From the NCBI GenBank assembly GCA_013373385.1, contig JABXHX010000004.1:1-42062 (forward strand): a DNA stretch of 42,062 nucleotides, written 5' to 3'. This DNA comes from Flavobacteriaceae bacterium. Its GTDB lineage: Bacteria > Bacteroidota > Bacteroidia > Flavobacteriales > Flavobacteriaceae. The notes beneath the pieces were generated by a model. The model was given only the letters and a program-made list of their open reading frames with translations. It was not told where the DNA came from and did no database searches. Made by a program: the position numbers and the translations under genes. Below are positions 16,214 to 24,812 of this stretch, piece after piece (positions within the stretch are counted from its first letter, which is position 1; every line of letters begins with the position of its first letter).

Positions 16214-17101
16214 ATGGTTACTATTTTAATTACTGGCGGAACTGGATTGGTTGGACAATTGTTGCAACGCAAATTGACTAACAAAGGATATATTGTTAGA
16301 ATTTTAACAAGAACACCAAAACTCAGTAATGAATTTGCTTGGGATATTAAAAACAATTTTATTGATAAAAAAGCATTTGAAAACCTAGATTATATCATTC
16401 ATCTAGTTGGTGCGGGCATAGCAGATAAACGATGGACAGAAGCTCGTAAAAAAGAAATTATTTACAGTAGAACTGCTTCTGCATCAATGTTATTTAAAAA
16501 AATACAACAATTAAACATCAACCTAAAAGGATTTATTGCCGCATCTGCTATTGGATATTACGGTGCTGTTACAACTACACATATTTTTACAGAAAAAGAC
16601 AATCCTGCTAATGATTTTTTAGGAAATGTCTGTCAGCTTTGGGAAACCGCTTCTTTAGAATTTCAGAAACAAAACATACCTGTTACCATCTTTAGATTGG
16701 GTATTGTGTTAAGCAGTAATGGCGGAGCACTTTCTAAAATGAATACGCCCTTTTTTATTGCTCCAATAGCCAGCGGCAAACAATACATTCCGTGGATTCA
16801 TATAGAAGATGTAACGAATCTTTTTATTCATGCTATTGAAAATCATGTGACTGGAATCTACAATGCGGTTGCTCCTAACAACCAAACTAATTATAGTTTT
16901 TCTAAATTATTAGCAAAAGTAAATAACAAAGTATTTTTACCTATAGGTGTACCAGCATTTTTACTACAACTTATGTTTGGGAAAATGGCTATTATCTTAA
17001 CTACTGGTAGCAGAATTTCATCAGAAAAAATCTTACAAAGCAATTTTCAATTTTCCTTTGTTAATTTACAAAATGCCTTAGCAGATTTAATTAAAAAATG
17101 A
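16214..17101 (+). CDS. TIGR01777 family epimerase-like oxidoreductase
   Basis: A 295-residue extended short-chain dehydrogenase. The N-terminal nucleotide loop 'ILITGGTGLVGQ' lies at about 3-14, followed by 'FIAASAIGYYG' (active-site strand with Tyr) and 'PWIHIEDV', as in the YfcH/SulA-like TIGR01777 family. The DUF1731-type C-terminal segment is present ('VPAFLLQLMFGKMAIILTTGSRISSEKIL'). Members bind NAD(P); their substrate is unknown. I chose the ATG at 16214 rather than the TTG at 16208 because the protein then starts directly at the first strand. The M1 peptidase gene follows 33 bp downstream. Confidence 0.9.
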   Translation: MVTILITGGTGLVGQLLQRKLTNKGYIVRILTRTPKLSNEFAWDIKNNFIDKKAFENLDYIIHLVGAGIADKRWTEARKKEIIYSRTASASMLFKKIQQLNINLKGFIAASAIGYYGAVTTTHIFTEKDNPANDFLGNVCQLWETASLEFQKQNIPVTIFRLGIVLSSNGGALSKMNTPFFIAPIASGKQYIPWIHIEDVTNLFIHAIENHVTGIYNAVAPNNQTNYSFSKLLAKVNNKVFLPIGVPAFLLQLMFGKMAIILTTGSRISSEKILQSNFQFSFVNLQNALADLIKK

Positions 17102-17134
17102 TACCTTTCGGTTTCAATTTTATCACATCTAAAA

Positions 17135-18784
17135 ATGAAGCTTAAAAATTTATTCCTTTTAGTATTTACCTTGTTTACTTTTACAATTTCTGCACAAACT
17201 GTAACCTCACAGAAAAACAATTTTACCAGACAAGACACCTTGCGAGGTTCTATTACTCCTGAACGTATTTGGTGGGACTTAAAGTATTATCATTTAGATG
17301 TGCAAGTATTTCCAAAAACCAAATCAATTAAAGGGAAAAACACCATACAATATACAGTATTGCAATCTGCTAACATTATGCAAATAGATTTGCAGAAACC
17401 ACTAAAGATTACCAAAGTCACACAGAACAACACAGAACTAAAAGTAGTTTCTGAAGGCAATGCGCATTTTATTCACTTACAAAAAAAGCAAACTGTTGGA
17501 GCAGTAAATTCTGTGACTGTGTATTATGAAGGAAAACCAAAAGCTGCAAAAAGAGCTCCTTGGGATGGAGGTTTTTCTTGGAAGAAAGACAAAAACAATA
17601 ATGACTTTATTGCTACTTCTTGTCAAGGTTTAGGAGCCAGTGTTTGGTGGCCAAACAAAGACCACATGTATGATGAAGTTGAACACATGGATATTAGCGT
17701 TAGAGTTCCATCGCATTTGATGAATGTTTCTAACGGGCGTTTAAAAAAGGTAGAAAAGCATAACGATAATACAACTACATATCATTGGACAGTAAAAAAC
17801 CCAATTAATAATTACGGAGTAAATGTAAACATTGGAGATTATGTGCATTTTTCAGAAAAATACCAAGGTGAAGCTGGTGAATTAGATATGAATTACTATG
17901 TACTATCTTACAATCTAGACAAAGCTAAAAAGCAGTTTAAACAAGCTCCAAAAATGATGAAAGCTTTTGAACATTGGTTTGGAAAATATCCTTTTTACGA
18001 AGACAGTTTTAAACTGGTTGAAGTTCCGTATTTAGGTATGGAACACCAAAGCTCTGTAACCTATGGTAATAAATATAAGAATGGTTATTTAGGTAGTGAT
18101 TTATCTGAAACAGGTTGGGGATTAAAATTTGATTTTATTATTGTTCACGAAGCAGGTCACGAATGGTTTGCTAATAATATTACAAATATAGATATTGCAG
18201 ATATGTGGATTCATGAAAGTTTTACTGCCTACTCAGAAAACTTATACCTCGACTATCATTTTGGAAAAAAAGCTTCGACTGAATATGTTATTGGCACAAG
18301 AAGAAGTGTGCGAAACGACAAACCAATAATTGGTATTTACAATGTAAACAGCGAAGGCTCTGGAGACATGTACTACAAAGGTGCTAACATGTTACACACC
18401 ATTAGAACAATTATAAATAATGATAAAAAATGGCGTGGAATTTTACGTGGACTTAACAAAACATTTTTTCATAAAACAGTGACAACACAACAAATAGAAA
18501 ACTACATTAGCAAGAACGCTCAAATAGATTTCAGCAAAGTATTTGACCAGTATTTACGCGATGTTCGTATACCAGAATTTACATATAGTATACAGGGAAA
18601 TAAACTAAAGTATAAATGGAGTAATATTGTTAGCGGATTCAACATGCCTATAAAGGTATTTCTAGATGGAAAACCAGTTCTATTAAAGCCAACTAGCTAT
18701 TGGAAAACTAAAAAACTAAACACCACTACCTCCAACTTAACTGTTGATGAGAATTATTATGTTACAAGTAAAAAGTTAGATTAA
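17135..18784 (+). CDS. Secreted M1 family metallopeptidase
   Basis: A 549-residue zinc aminopeptidase-like protein exported by a signal peptide (about 1-21, ending ISAQ). The zinc site is complete: HEAGH at 338-342 and Glu361 after 18 residues in 'WIHESFTAYSE'. The substrate-exopeptidase motif region reads 'LGMEHQSSVTYG' instead of the textbook GxMEN, as in many Bacteroidota M1 proteins. The protein has the N-terminal beta domain and catalytic domain plus a short C-terminal beta part, shorter than the roughly 850-residue ERAP/PepN forms. It probably trims peptides in the periplasm. Its end overlaps the convergent cyclo-ligase gene by 9 bp. Confidence 0.93.
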   Translation: MKLKNLFLLVFTLFTFTISAQTVTSQKNNFTRQDTLRGSITPERIWWDLKYYHLDVQVFPKTKSIKGKNTIQYTVLQSANIMQIDLQKPLKITKVTQNNTELKVVSEGNAHFIHLQKKQTVGAVNSVTVYYEGKPKAAKRAPWDGGFSWKKDKNNNDFIATSCQGLGASVWWPNKDHMYDEVEHMDISVRVPSHLMNVSNGRLKKVEKHNDNTTTYHWTVKNPINNYGVNVNIGDYVHFSEKYQGEAGELDMNYYVLSYNLDKAKKQFKQAPKMMKAFEHWFGKYPFYEDSFKLVEVPYLGMEHQSSVTYGNKYKNGYLGSDLSETGWGLKFDFIIVHEAGHEWFANNITNIDIADMWIHESFTAYSENLYLDYHFGKKASTEYVIGTRRSVRNDKPIIGIYNVNSEGSGDMYYKGANMLHTIRTIINNDKKWRGILRGLNKTFFHKTVTTQQIENYISKNAQIDFSKVFDQYLRDVRIPEFTYSIQGNKLKYKWSNIVSGFNMPIKVFLDGKPVLLKPTSYWKTKKLNTTTSNLTVDENYYVTSKKLD

Positions 18785-19333
18785 TTCTTTAGATAGAATT
18801 ACATCTAAATATACATCGTGTTTTTCTTTTGGAACAACATCTATTTGTTGAAACGGATAGCCAATGCCCACAGTAAAGGCAGTTGGGTGTTCGGCTAAAA
18901 AAGTATCGTAATAGCCACCGCCATACCCTAATCGGTAATTGTCTGTATCAAAAGCCAAACCTGGTACAATAATAATATCATAATTACCCGTATATTCAAC
19001 AGAGTTTGCAGGATGTGAAGTTCCGAATACTCCTTTTTCTAATGCATCTAATGAATTCAACACCAAGTGTTGCAATTGCCTTTTAGGCAACGTTTTTGGA
19101 GTAACTACCGTAATTTGTTGCGCCAAAAGCCAAGTGAGTAACGGAATGATATTGATTTCGTTTCCCATAGGTAAAAACGCATGTACAACCTTGCACTTTT
19201 TTTTAACAATGAGTTCTTGTAGTGTTTTGCAAATGGCAGTGTCAAACAATTTCTTTTCTGTAGCATCTAACAAACTGCGTTGTTTAAGCATTGTTTTTCG
19301 TAAGCTTTGTTTTTGTGTTGTAATAGCATCCAT
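18776..19333 (-). CDS. 5-formyltetrahydrofolate cyclo-ligase
   Basis: A 185-residue enzyme that converts 5-formyltetrahydrofolate to 5,10-methenyltetrahydrofolate using ATP. The C-terminal signature 'GLAFDTDNYRLGYGGGYYDTFLAE' (about 135-158, with the glycine-rich YGGGYYD loop) is diagnostic. The N-terminal 'KQSLRKTMLKQRS' and the middle 'HAFLPMGNEINIIPLL' also fit. Length is normal. Its end overlaps the M1 peptidase gene (18776-18784). Upstream is a repeat-bearing spacer. Confidence 0.95.
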   Translation of the reverse strand: MDAITTQKQSLRKTMLKQRSLLDATEKKLFDTAICKTLQELIVKKKCKVVHAFLPMGNEINIIPLLTWLLAQQITVVTPKTLPKRQLQHLVLNSLDALEKGVFGTSHPANSVEYTGNYDIIIVPGLAFDTDNYRLGYGGGYYDTFLAEHPTAFTVGIGYPFQQIDVVPKEKHDVYLDVILSKELI

Positions 19334-19372
19334 ATAAAAGCAAAAGTAAGAGATTTATAATCCTTATATTAG

Positions 19373-19499
19373 TTCTCGATACAATTTTGTGCAGCTTTCA
19401 CAAAATCACTTCAACTAACAAATACCTTCTTTTGGAAAACTCCTTTTTGTTCATCTAATGAATTTACAATTTTATAAAATTGTGAATTTGTATCGAGAG
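19373..19499. repeat. Palindromic intergenic repeat pair with 11-bp terminal inverted repeats
   Basis: TCTCGATACAA (19374-19384) and its exact reverse complement TTGTATCGAGA (19488-19498) bracket a 125-bp segment. Each end carries its own hairpin: 19384-19391 with 19399-19406 (ATTTTGTG/CACAAAAT), and 19461-19474 with 19475-19488 (one mismatch in 14 bp). A third copy of TTGTATCGAGA is at 21883-21893. The structure resembles REP/MITE-like dispersed elements; there is no coding potential. Confidence 0.6.
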
Positions 19500-19533
19500 G
19501 CATTTTTGTATATTGCTTACACAAATATTCTCT

Positions 19534-20487
19534 ATGAAATTCTGGCAACAACTATTAGCAAAACTTCAAGAAAACAAAAATGTATACCTACTTACTGTAA
19601 TTCAGAATTCAGGAAGTTCTCCTGGTCGTAAAGGATTTAAAATGTTGGTTGCAGAAGATGATTTTATTTTCGGATCTGTTGGTGGTGGCGTGATGGAATT
19701 TGCTTTGGTTGAAGAAGCGAAACACTTACTAAGTAATCAGCAAGAACAAATCATTTATAAAAAACAAATTCACAAAGGTAGTGGAAAAGATGGTTCTGGT
19801 ATGATTTGTTCTGGAGAACAAACTGTGGTATTTCATCCGTTGAATACAAATCATATTACATTGGTTTCAAAAATTGTGAACTGTTTGAAAAACAGTCAGC
19901 AAAAAACTATTCACTTCTCTCCTACCGGAATTTCGTTTAACAAAAACAATATCCAAGAAAAATACCAAGCAACCATCCACTCAGAAACCAATTGGTTGTT
20001 TCAAGAACAAATTGGCTTTAAAGAAACTATTTATATTGTTGGTGGTGGGCATGTTGGTTTAGCGGTTTCTAAGCTGTTTCGGCAATTAAACTTTTATGTA
20101 GTTGTATTTGACAATAGAGAAAATTTAAACACTTTTAACAAGAATACATTTGCACATCAAAAACATGTGATTGATTACAACGAAATTGAAAACCACATAA
20201 TACAAGGAAACAATAGTTATATTACAATTATGACTAATAAATATACAGATGATAAACTGGTTTTAAGCAAGTTGATAAAAAACTCTTATAAGTACATTGG
20301 CGTATTAGGCAGCAAGGCAAAATTAAAAACCATGTGGAATGTTTTATTGCGAGAAGGTATTACACAACAGGAGTTAGAGTTGGTTTTTGCTCCGATTGGA
20401 ATTCCTATTAAAAGTGAAACTCCAGAAGAAATTGCGGTGAGTATTGCTGCGGAGATTATTCGGACTAAAAATAGCTTGAGTAATTAA
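19534..20487 (+). CDS. XdhC/CoxI family protein
   Basis: A 317-residue protein of the xanthine-dehydrogenase accessory family. The N-terminal part has 'TVIQNSGSSPGRKGFKMLV' and 'GSVGGGVMEFALVEEA'. The C-terminal Rossmann domain has 'IYIVGGGHVGLAVSKLF' and 'MTNKYTDDKLVLSKLI'. XdhC-type proteins bind and help sulfurate the molybdenum cofactor for insertion into hydroxylases. No molybdenum hydroxylase or MobA-like gene is in the window, so the partner enzyme is elsewhere or absent. I prefer the ATG at 19534 to the upstream TTG (19513) because it begins at the family's first helix 'KFWQQLLAKL'. Confidence 0.88.
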   Translation: MKFWQQLLAKLQENKNVYLLTVIQNSGSSPGRKGFKMLVAEDDFIFGSVGGGVMEFALVEEAKHLLSNQQEQIIYKKQIHKGSGKDGSGMICSGEQTVVFHPLNTNHITLVSKIVNCLKNSQQKTIHFSPTGISFNKNNIQEKYQATIHSETNWLFQEQIGFKETIYIVGGGHVGLAVSKLFRQLNFYVVVFDNRENLNTFNKNTFAHQKHVIDYNEIENHIIQGNNSYITIMTNKYTDDKLVLSKLIKNSYKYIGVLGSKAKLKTMWNVLLREGITQQELELVFAPIGIPIKSETPEEIAVSIAAEIIRTKNSLSN

Positions 20488-20522
20488 ACTTCATCAAAAT
20501 CGTTGAACTCGTTTAAAAATCA

Positions 20523-20571
20523 AAAAACACCACACTACTGAAACCTGTTCAGTGTAAACTGTGGTGTTTTT
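20523..20571. terminator. Two-tier terminator between xdhC-like and TPR genes
   Basis: Outer arms 20523-20534 and 20560-20571 (AAAAACACCACA/TGTGGTGTTTTT) enclose an inner hairpin of ACTGAA (20537-20542) and TTCAGT (20548-20553). A/T runs on both sides suit both convergent genes. Confidence 0.85.
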
Positions 20572-20600
20572 AGCTTAATTTTTACAATGCTAAACTAGAC

Positions 20601-21224
20601 TTACTTAGCACAATTTTTTAAAGTTTGCTGTGCTCTGTCAAATTGAAATCTTGGATAAAACTTATATGGTACTGTTTCCTTTTTAGCCAACTCAATAGCA
20701 CGTTTTACGTCTTTACAGTAAGGCGCAATAGACTGTCCAAAGAAGCGTGCACTACCCATATCCCACTCAGCTTTGCTAAAAATCACCCTTGGGTTGTTGG
20801 GTGCTAATTTTAGCGCTTCTGCATACAATGCTGCGTTTTCTTGAGATAACGTCATTCCATATTTTTGTCCGTCAAAAGCTATATACGCTGTATTTAACAA
20901 AGCATAGTTGATTGTAATTTCTGGATTGTCTTTAGAAAGGGCATTTGCTTTATCTAAAAACTTTTTTGCCTTCTTTAATCTAGCCGTCAAAACCACCTCA
21001 TCTTGCAGCCCAAAACAGCTTACAATTTCTACAGTTGCTGCATAATAATATGGCAACCAATTATTTTTTTCTGCGTTAGCAATGCGTTCAAAAAGCTGCG
21101 ATGCTTCTGCGTTTTTCTTTGCTCCCCAAAGCTGAAAAGCGTTGGTCATTCCTTTTTCATATTGAGTTTGTGCAGTTAGATTTACTACAAAAGTTAGTGC
21201 TAATAAGGTGATTATTTTTTTCAT
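20601..21224 (-). CDS. Secreted TPR-like protein
   Basis: A 207-residue exported protein: signal peptide about 1-19 (MKKIITLLAL..LTAQ), then helical repeats of TPR type, such as 'GAKKNAEASQLFERIANAEKNNWLPYYYAA' and 'AALYAEALKLAPNNPRVIFSKAEWDMG'. I placed the start at 21224 because the in-frame upstream extension would bury the signal peptide. It is the last gene of a minus-strand cluster with the DUF2141 protein and the TonB receptor, an association I recall in other flavobacteria. It may be a periplasmic scaffold or helper for that receptor; no direct evidence. Confidence 0.78.
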   Translation of the reverse strand: MKKIITLLALTFVVNLTAQTQYEKGMTNAFQLWGAKKNAEASQLFERIANAEKNNWLPYYYAATVEIVSCFGLQDEVVLTARLKKAKKFLDKANALSKDNPEITINYALLNTAYIAFDGQKYGMTLSQENAALYAEALKLAPNNPRVIFSKAEWDMGSARFFGQSIAPYCKDVKRAIELAKKETVPYKFYPRFQFDRAQQTLKNCAK

Positions 21225-21339
21225 CTGTTTAAATTTTATTGCTTTTAAATTGGTCAGATGTAATTCGCCATTAAACATCTTTATGGTTGTTTAGAAATGT
21301 TATGGCTCATTTCATCATTTGATATTTTTTTATTTGTTA

Positions 21340-21762
21340 TTATTTTACTTTTATTGAGAGAATTCTATTTTTATCTACGATAAACTTTGCATCTTTAAAT
21401 TTTGGTGGCCCCATAAATGCTTTTGCATTGTTAGACATTCCTGTTGGCTCTTTAGGTATTCCTAAAAAATTGGTGTCCATTTTTTTGTTTTCATTTGTAT
21501 CATGAAAAACAGAAATAGCATACACACCATTTTTAATATTTTTAAAAACTGCGGTGGCTTTTTTGTTTTTCACTACTACAATGTCTCCTTTAAATGGTTT
21601 CTTTAAAAAATCTTTTTCAGCGTTGTAAAGTGCCACGTACACATTACCTTTGTCAGATTTCATTCCTGTAATCTGTACGGTAACAGAGAATTTGTTTGAA
21701 TCTTGTGCTTGTATTAAAAAGCTACTTAAAATACATACTAGTGTTAAAATTGTTTTTTGCAT
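21340..21762 (-). CDS. DUF2141 domain secreted protein
   Basis: A 140-residue exported protein with a signal peptide (about 1-19, ending IQAQ) and a single DUF2141 beta-sandwich. The features 'MKSDKGNVYVALYNAEKDFLKKPF', 'NGVYAISVFHDTNENKKMDTNFLGIPKEPTG' and the closing 'PPKFKDAKFIV' are the family hallmarks. The DxNxNxKxD-like segment may bind calcium. Function is unknown. It lies between the TonB receptor gene (139 bp spacer holding a palindromic repeat) and the TPR gene (115 bp spacer). Confidence 0.88.
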   Translation of the reverse strand: MQKTILTLVCILSSFLIQAQDSNKFSVTVQITGMKSDKGNVYVALYNAEKDFLKKPFKGDIVVVKNKKATAVFKNIKNGVYAISVFHDTNENKKMDTNFLGIPKEPTGMSNNAKAFMGPPKFKDAKFIVDKNRILSIKVK

Positions 21763-21855
21763 TGTTGTTCATTTTTAATGGTTCAAATATCAAATGATTT
21801 AGAAAGATATACATTTAATTGTTACTCAATTGTTGTTTTTTAAGGTTGAAACGTT

Positions 21856-21895
21856 ACTTCGAGTAATTTTGATTCTTCAAAATTGTATCGAGAAC
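21856..21895. repeat. Third copy of the TTGTATCGAGA palindromic repeat
   Basis: An imperfect palindrome: TTCGAG-TAATTTTGA (21858-21872) faces TCAAAATTGTATCGAGAA (21877-21894). The right part matches the end of the element at 19488-19498. It sits in the spacer between the TonB receptor and DUF2141 genes and could also act as an mRNA-stabilising hairpin. Confidence 0.5.
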
Positions 21896-21901
21896 TGTCC
21901 C

Positions 21902-24058
21902 TTATAGATTCTTCAACTGGTTTTTATTTTTATCGGTACTAATCGTCCAGAAAAAACCAACAAAGAAAAATCTATCTGCAGACGGAACAATAGCTCTACT
22001 TTCAAAAACACCATTGTTATTGGGCTGATTAGAAAACTGATATCCGTTGATATTTTTAATTCCCAACACATTACTTACAGAAACAAACAATATTTTTTGT
22101 TGACTAACTAAATAGGCCCAGCTAGCATTGATTGCATTGTAACTTTTCGTTTTATTGTTTAAGAATCCGTTTGTATTTGGGTTTGTATAATGCCTTCCAG
22201 AAGCAAAATTATAGCTCAATCCAAATTGACTTTTCCAATTGGTAATAAAATGTTTTACTACAACAGATGCATTGTGCTTTGAAGCAAAAGAAGGAGTTGC
22301 TGTTGTTGGATAGTTTTTATAATCTCTCTCTGAATCTAAGTAAGAATAAGACACCCAATAATCTGTATTTTTAAACGACCTATTATCTCTCCAAAAAACA
22401 TCTAATCCTTTTGCATAACCACTACCTTCATTAGAAAAATTAGCTGTTGGATTTGGCATAAAAGTATTGTATTTAACTAAGTTATTGTATTTTTTATAAT
22501 AGGCTTCTGCTCTAAAAATTTGTTTATCTTTTACATATTGAAAGTTTGCAATAGCGTGCGATGTATTTTCTGCTTTTAAAGCTGTAGTGAACTTTAAATA
22601 AGCATCTTTTGGATTCTGATAAAACTGTCCGTAAGCCAGAGACATCTGTGCGTATTTTCCTGTTTTATATGCCAAAGATAATCTTGGTGAAAGTGTAAAT
22701 TGATTGAGTAATTCTGAACGCTCAGCCCTTACACCAACTTTTGCAGCTAATTTTTTAGAAAAGAAAACATCTGCTTCTGCAAAATATCCAACAATATTGT
22801 TGTTAAAAGTAAACTTATGATTTCCGTTTGTTTTCCCTATATAATTTTCTTGAAATTTTGTAATAAAATATTCTGAACCTAGAATAAATTTAAATCGATT
22901 GTTTATACGCTTTTTTAGTTTTACTTTAAAGTGCGCTGAGTTATTTGTGTCTTCAACAAGATCATCAATAATATTAATATCAGATTTATCATTGCTAAAA
23001 GAAACGCCTGTTTCAATACTCCAATTATGTGCTAAAAAACCTTTGTAAGAAGTATTGATATAAAGATTTCTATTCTCTAATGCAAATCGCACTCCATTAG
23101 GTTCATTGATATCTTCTTGAGTAAGATCAAAATCAGTATAGCTTAATGCTCCATATACTTTTAACAAGCCATCATTTTTTAATTGATGTCTGTACACTGC
23201 TTCCCCACCAAAACCTTGATAAGGTTTATGCCATACATTTTTGTCTGGAAAAGCAGCTTGATAAGGTGCTAAATTAATATACGATGCATTTAGACTGAGC
23301 GAATTTTTCTTCCAAATTTGGGTGTTACCAAGTCCTAATCCAACTGTCATAAAAGACAAGTCTGTTCTTTCTTCTAAGGGTTTGTCAATACTTTTTAAAG
23401 ACAACACACTTGACAATGCCTGCCCGTATTCTGCAGAATATCCACCTGTTGAAAATGAAATTCCTTTAAATAAGAAAGGCGACAATCTACCTCTAGTAGG
23501 AATGTTCTTTGCTGTTGGCGAATAAGGAGTAAACACACGCAATCCATCAACAAAGATTTGGGTTTCTTCTGCATCTCCTCCACGCACAAATAAGCGTCCA
23601 TCATCAGCGACTGTTGTTGTTCCTGGCAATGTTTGTAAAGCCCCTACAAAATCTCCCATAGCTCCAGCTGTTGTTACTACATCTAATGGTTTTAGTGCAG
23701 TAACTTTTGCGTTATCACCTGCTTCTAAAGTTCCTGCATTAATGATAACTGCATCTAATGTATTTACATCTTCACGCAAAATAATCTTTAAATTTCGGAG
23801 TGCTTTTACATCTGTTATCTTCTTAAATGTTTCAAAAGATATGAAAGAAATTATTAATGTCTGTTGTCCTTTTGTACTTGTTGTAAAAGAAAACATTCCT
23901 TTTTCATCAGTTGATGCTCCGTCGTACGTGCCATCTAAATATACATTTGCGCCCATAATTGGTTCGCCTTTTTTATCGGTTACTTTTCCAGAAATGGTTG
24001 TTTGTGCAATTAAAGAAAGTTGACATATTGCCAGTAGGTAAAATAAAATTCGCTTCAT
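21902..24058 (-). CDS. TonB-dependent receptor (DUF2141/TPR-associated)
   Basis: A 718-residue outer membrane receptor. The start at 24058 places a signal peptide first (MKRILFYLLAI..LIAQ, about 1-18), followed by a carboxypeptidase-regulatory-like domain ('ISGKVTDKKGEPIMGANVYLDG'). The plug contains 'MGDFVGALQTLPGTTTVADDGRLFVRGGDAEETQIFVDGL' in consecutive short stretches, then the barrel. The 11-residue upstream extension to 24091 would precede the signal peptide and is rejected. The C-terminus ends 'KNKNQLKNL' rather than with an aromatic residue, slightly unusual; the preceding 'FFFVGFFWTIS' looks like the last strand. It leads a cluster with DUF2141 and TPR genes; the cargo is unknown. 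Confidence 0.9.
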   Translation of the reverse strand: MKRILFYLLAICQLSLIAQTTISGKVTDKKGEPIMGANVYLDGTYDGASTDEKGMFSFTTSTKGQQTLIISFISFETFKKITDVKALRNLKIILREDVNTLDAVIINAGTLEAGDNAKVTALKPLDVVTTAGAMGDFVGALQTLPGTTTVADDGRLFVRGGDAEETQIFVDGLRVFTPYSPTAKNIPTRGRLSPFLFKGISFSTGGYSAEYGQALSSVLSLKSIDKPLEERTDLSFMTVGLGLGNTQIWKKNSLSLNASYINLAPYQAAFPDKNVWHKPYQGFGGEAVYRHQLKNDGLLKVYGALSYTDFDLTQEDINEPNGVRFALENRNLYINTSYKGFLAHNWSIETGVSFSNDKSDINIIDDLVEDTNNSAHFKVKLKKRINNRFKFILGSEYFITKFQENYIGKTNGNHKFTFNNNIVGYFAEADVFFSKKLAAKVGVRAERSELLNQFTLSPRLSLAYKTGKYAQMSLAYGQFYQNPKDAYLKFTTALKAENTSHAIANFQYVKDKQIFRAEAYYKKYNNLVKYNTFMPNPTANFSNEGSGYAKGLDVFWRDNRSFKNTDYWVSYSYLDSERDYKNYPTTATPSFASKHNASVVVKHFITNWKSQFGLSYNFASGRHYTNPNTNGFLNNKTKSYNAINASWAYLVSQQKILFVSVSNVLGIKNINGYQFSNQPNNNGVFESRAIVPSADRFFFVGFFWTISTDKNKNQLKNL

Positions 24059-24165
24059 TGTTCTGTTGTTTACATTGATTTGATGGTACAAAGATGTAAT
24101 AGCAAGCTGCTCTTTACTAAAAAGAATTACTGAGTTGTGCTAAATCTAAGATGAATTGTAGTTAA

Positions 24166-24795
24166 CTATTGTACTTGAAAACGAAGTGTTGTTTTGAGTT
24201 TTTCTACGGGTACTTTTCTAAAATCTGACAGGTAAATTTCTCTGTGTACTTTAGAAACTCGCTGTAAACCGATACTCTCTGCATATTGCTCCATGGTGTT
24301 AAAGGTGATAGGTTCATTATCATAGCTACCAATATGTAGCATTTGTATACACTTACCTTCTTCTATGCTTTCAAATTTTACTTCTTCTAACAGCGGATGG
24401 TATTTCTTTTTCTTTACTTTATTTATAACATCTACCGCTATTTGTTGATTCACAAAATTGGGTTGTCTTATCATCAATGTAAAAACCAAATCGTCTTTAT
24501 GAATTGCAGTGTTCTTTATATAGTTCTTCTTAGCTTCGTCATTTATATCCCAAACGCCTTCTAACGGATATACTGTATAATCAACATAGTTAGCAATCGT
24601 ATTCTCTTTTTTAAGTCCCATTTTTACTCCATAAGAAAGTGCGTACAACACGCTAATATATTCTGCAAAAAAAGAATCATTAGGGTTCCCTTGTCCTCTA
24701 ATTGTAAAAAAGTTAAATGCAGGAAGTTCTACAATTTCTGGTGTAGCTTTTGGTATATAAAGCTGCTTTTCCTTTTTTCTCCATTCGTGTTTCAT
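24166..24795 (-). CDS. GyrI-like domain protein (small-molecule binding)
   Basis: A 209-residue soluble protein of the GyrI-like (SHS2/BmrR-C fold) kind. Recognisable parts are 'MKHEWRKKEKQLYIPKATPEIVELPAFNFFTIRG' at the start in short blocks, 'SVLYALSYGVKMGLK', 'DYTVYPLEGVWD', and 'KCIQMLHIGSYDNEPITFNTM'. Relatives bind amphipathic or cationic compounds; some were reported to hydrolyse cyclopropanoid toxins. It is the last gene of a five-gene minus-strand set and lies 17 bp downstream of an AraC regulator carrying the same type of domain, so both may respond to the same ligand. Confidence 0.85.
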   Translation of the reverse strand: MKHEWRKKEKQLYIPKATPEIVELPAFNFFTIRGQGNPNDSFFAEYISVLYALSYGVKMGLKKENTIANYVDYTVYPLEGVWDINDEAKKNYIKNTAIHKDDLVFTLMIRQPNFVNQQIAVDVINKVKKKKYHPLLEEVKFESIEEGKCIQMLHIGSYDNEPITFNTMEQYAESIGLQRVSKVHREIYLSDFRKVPVEKLKTTLRFQVQ

Positions 24796-24812
24796 AAGCT
24801 AATTGTTTTAAA

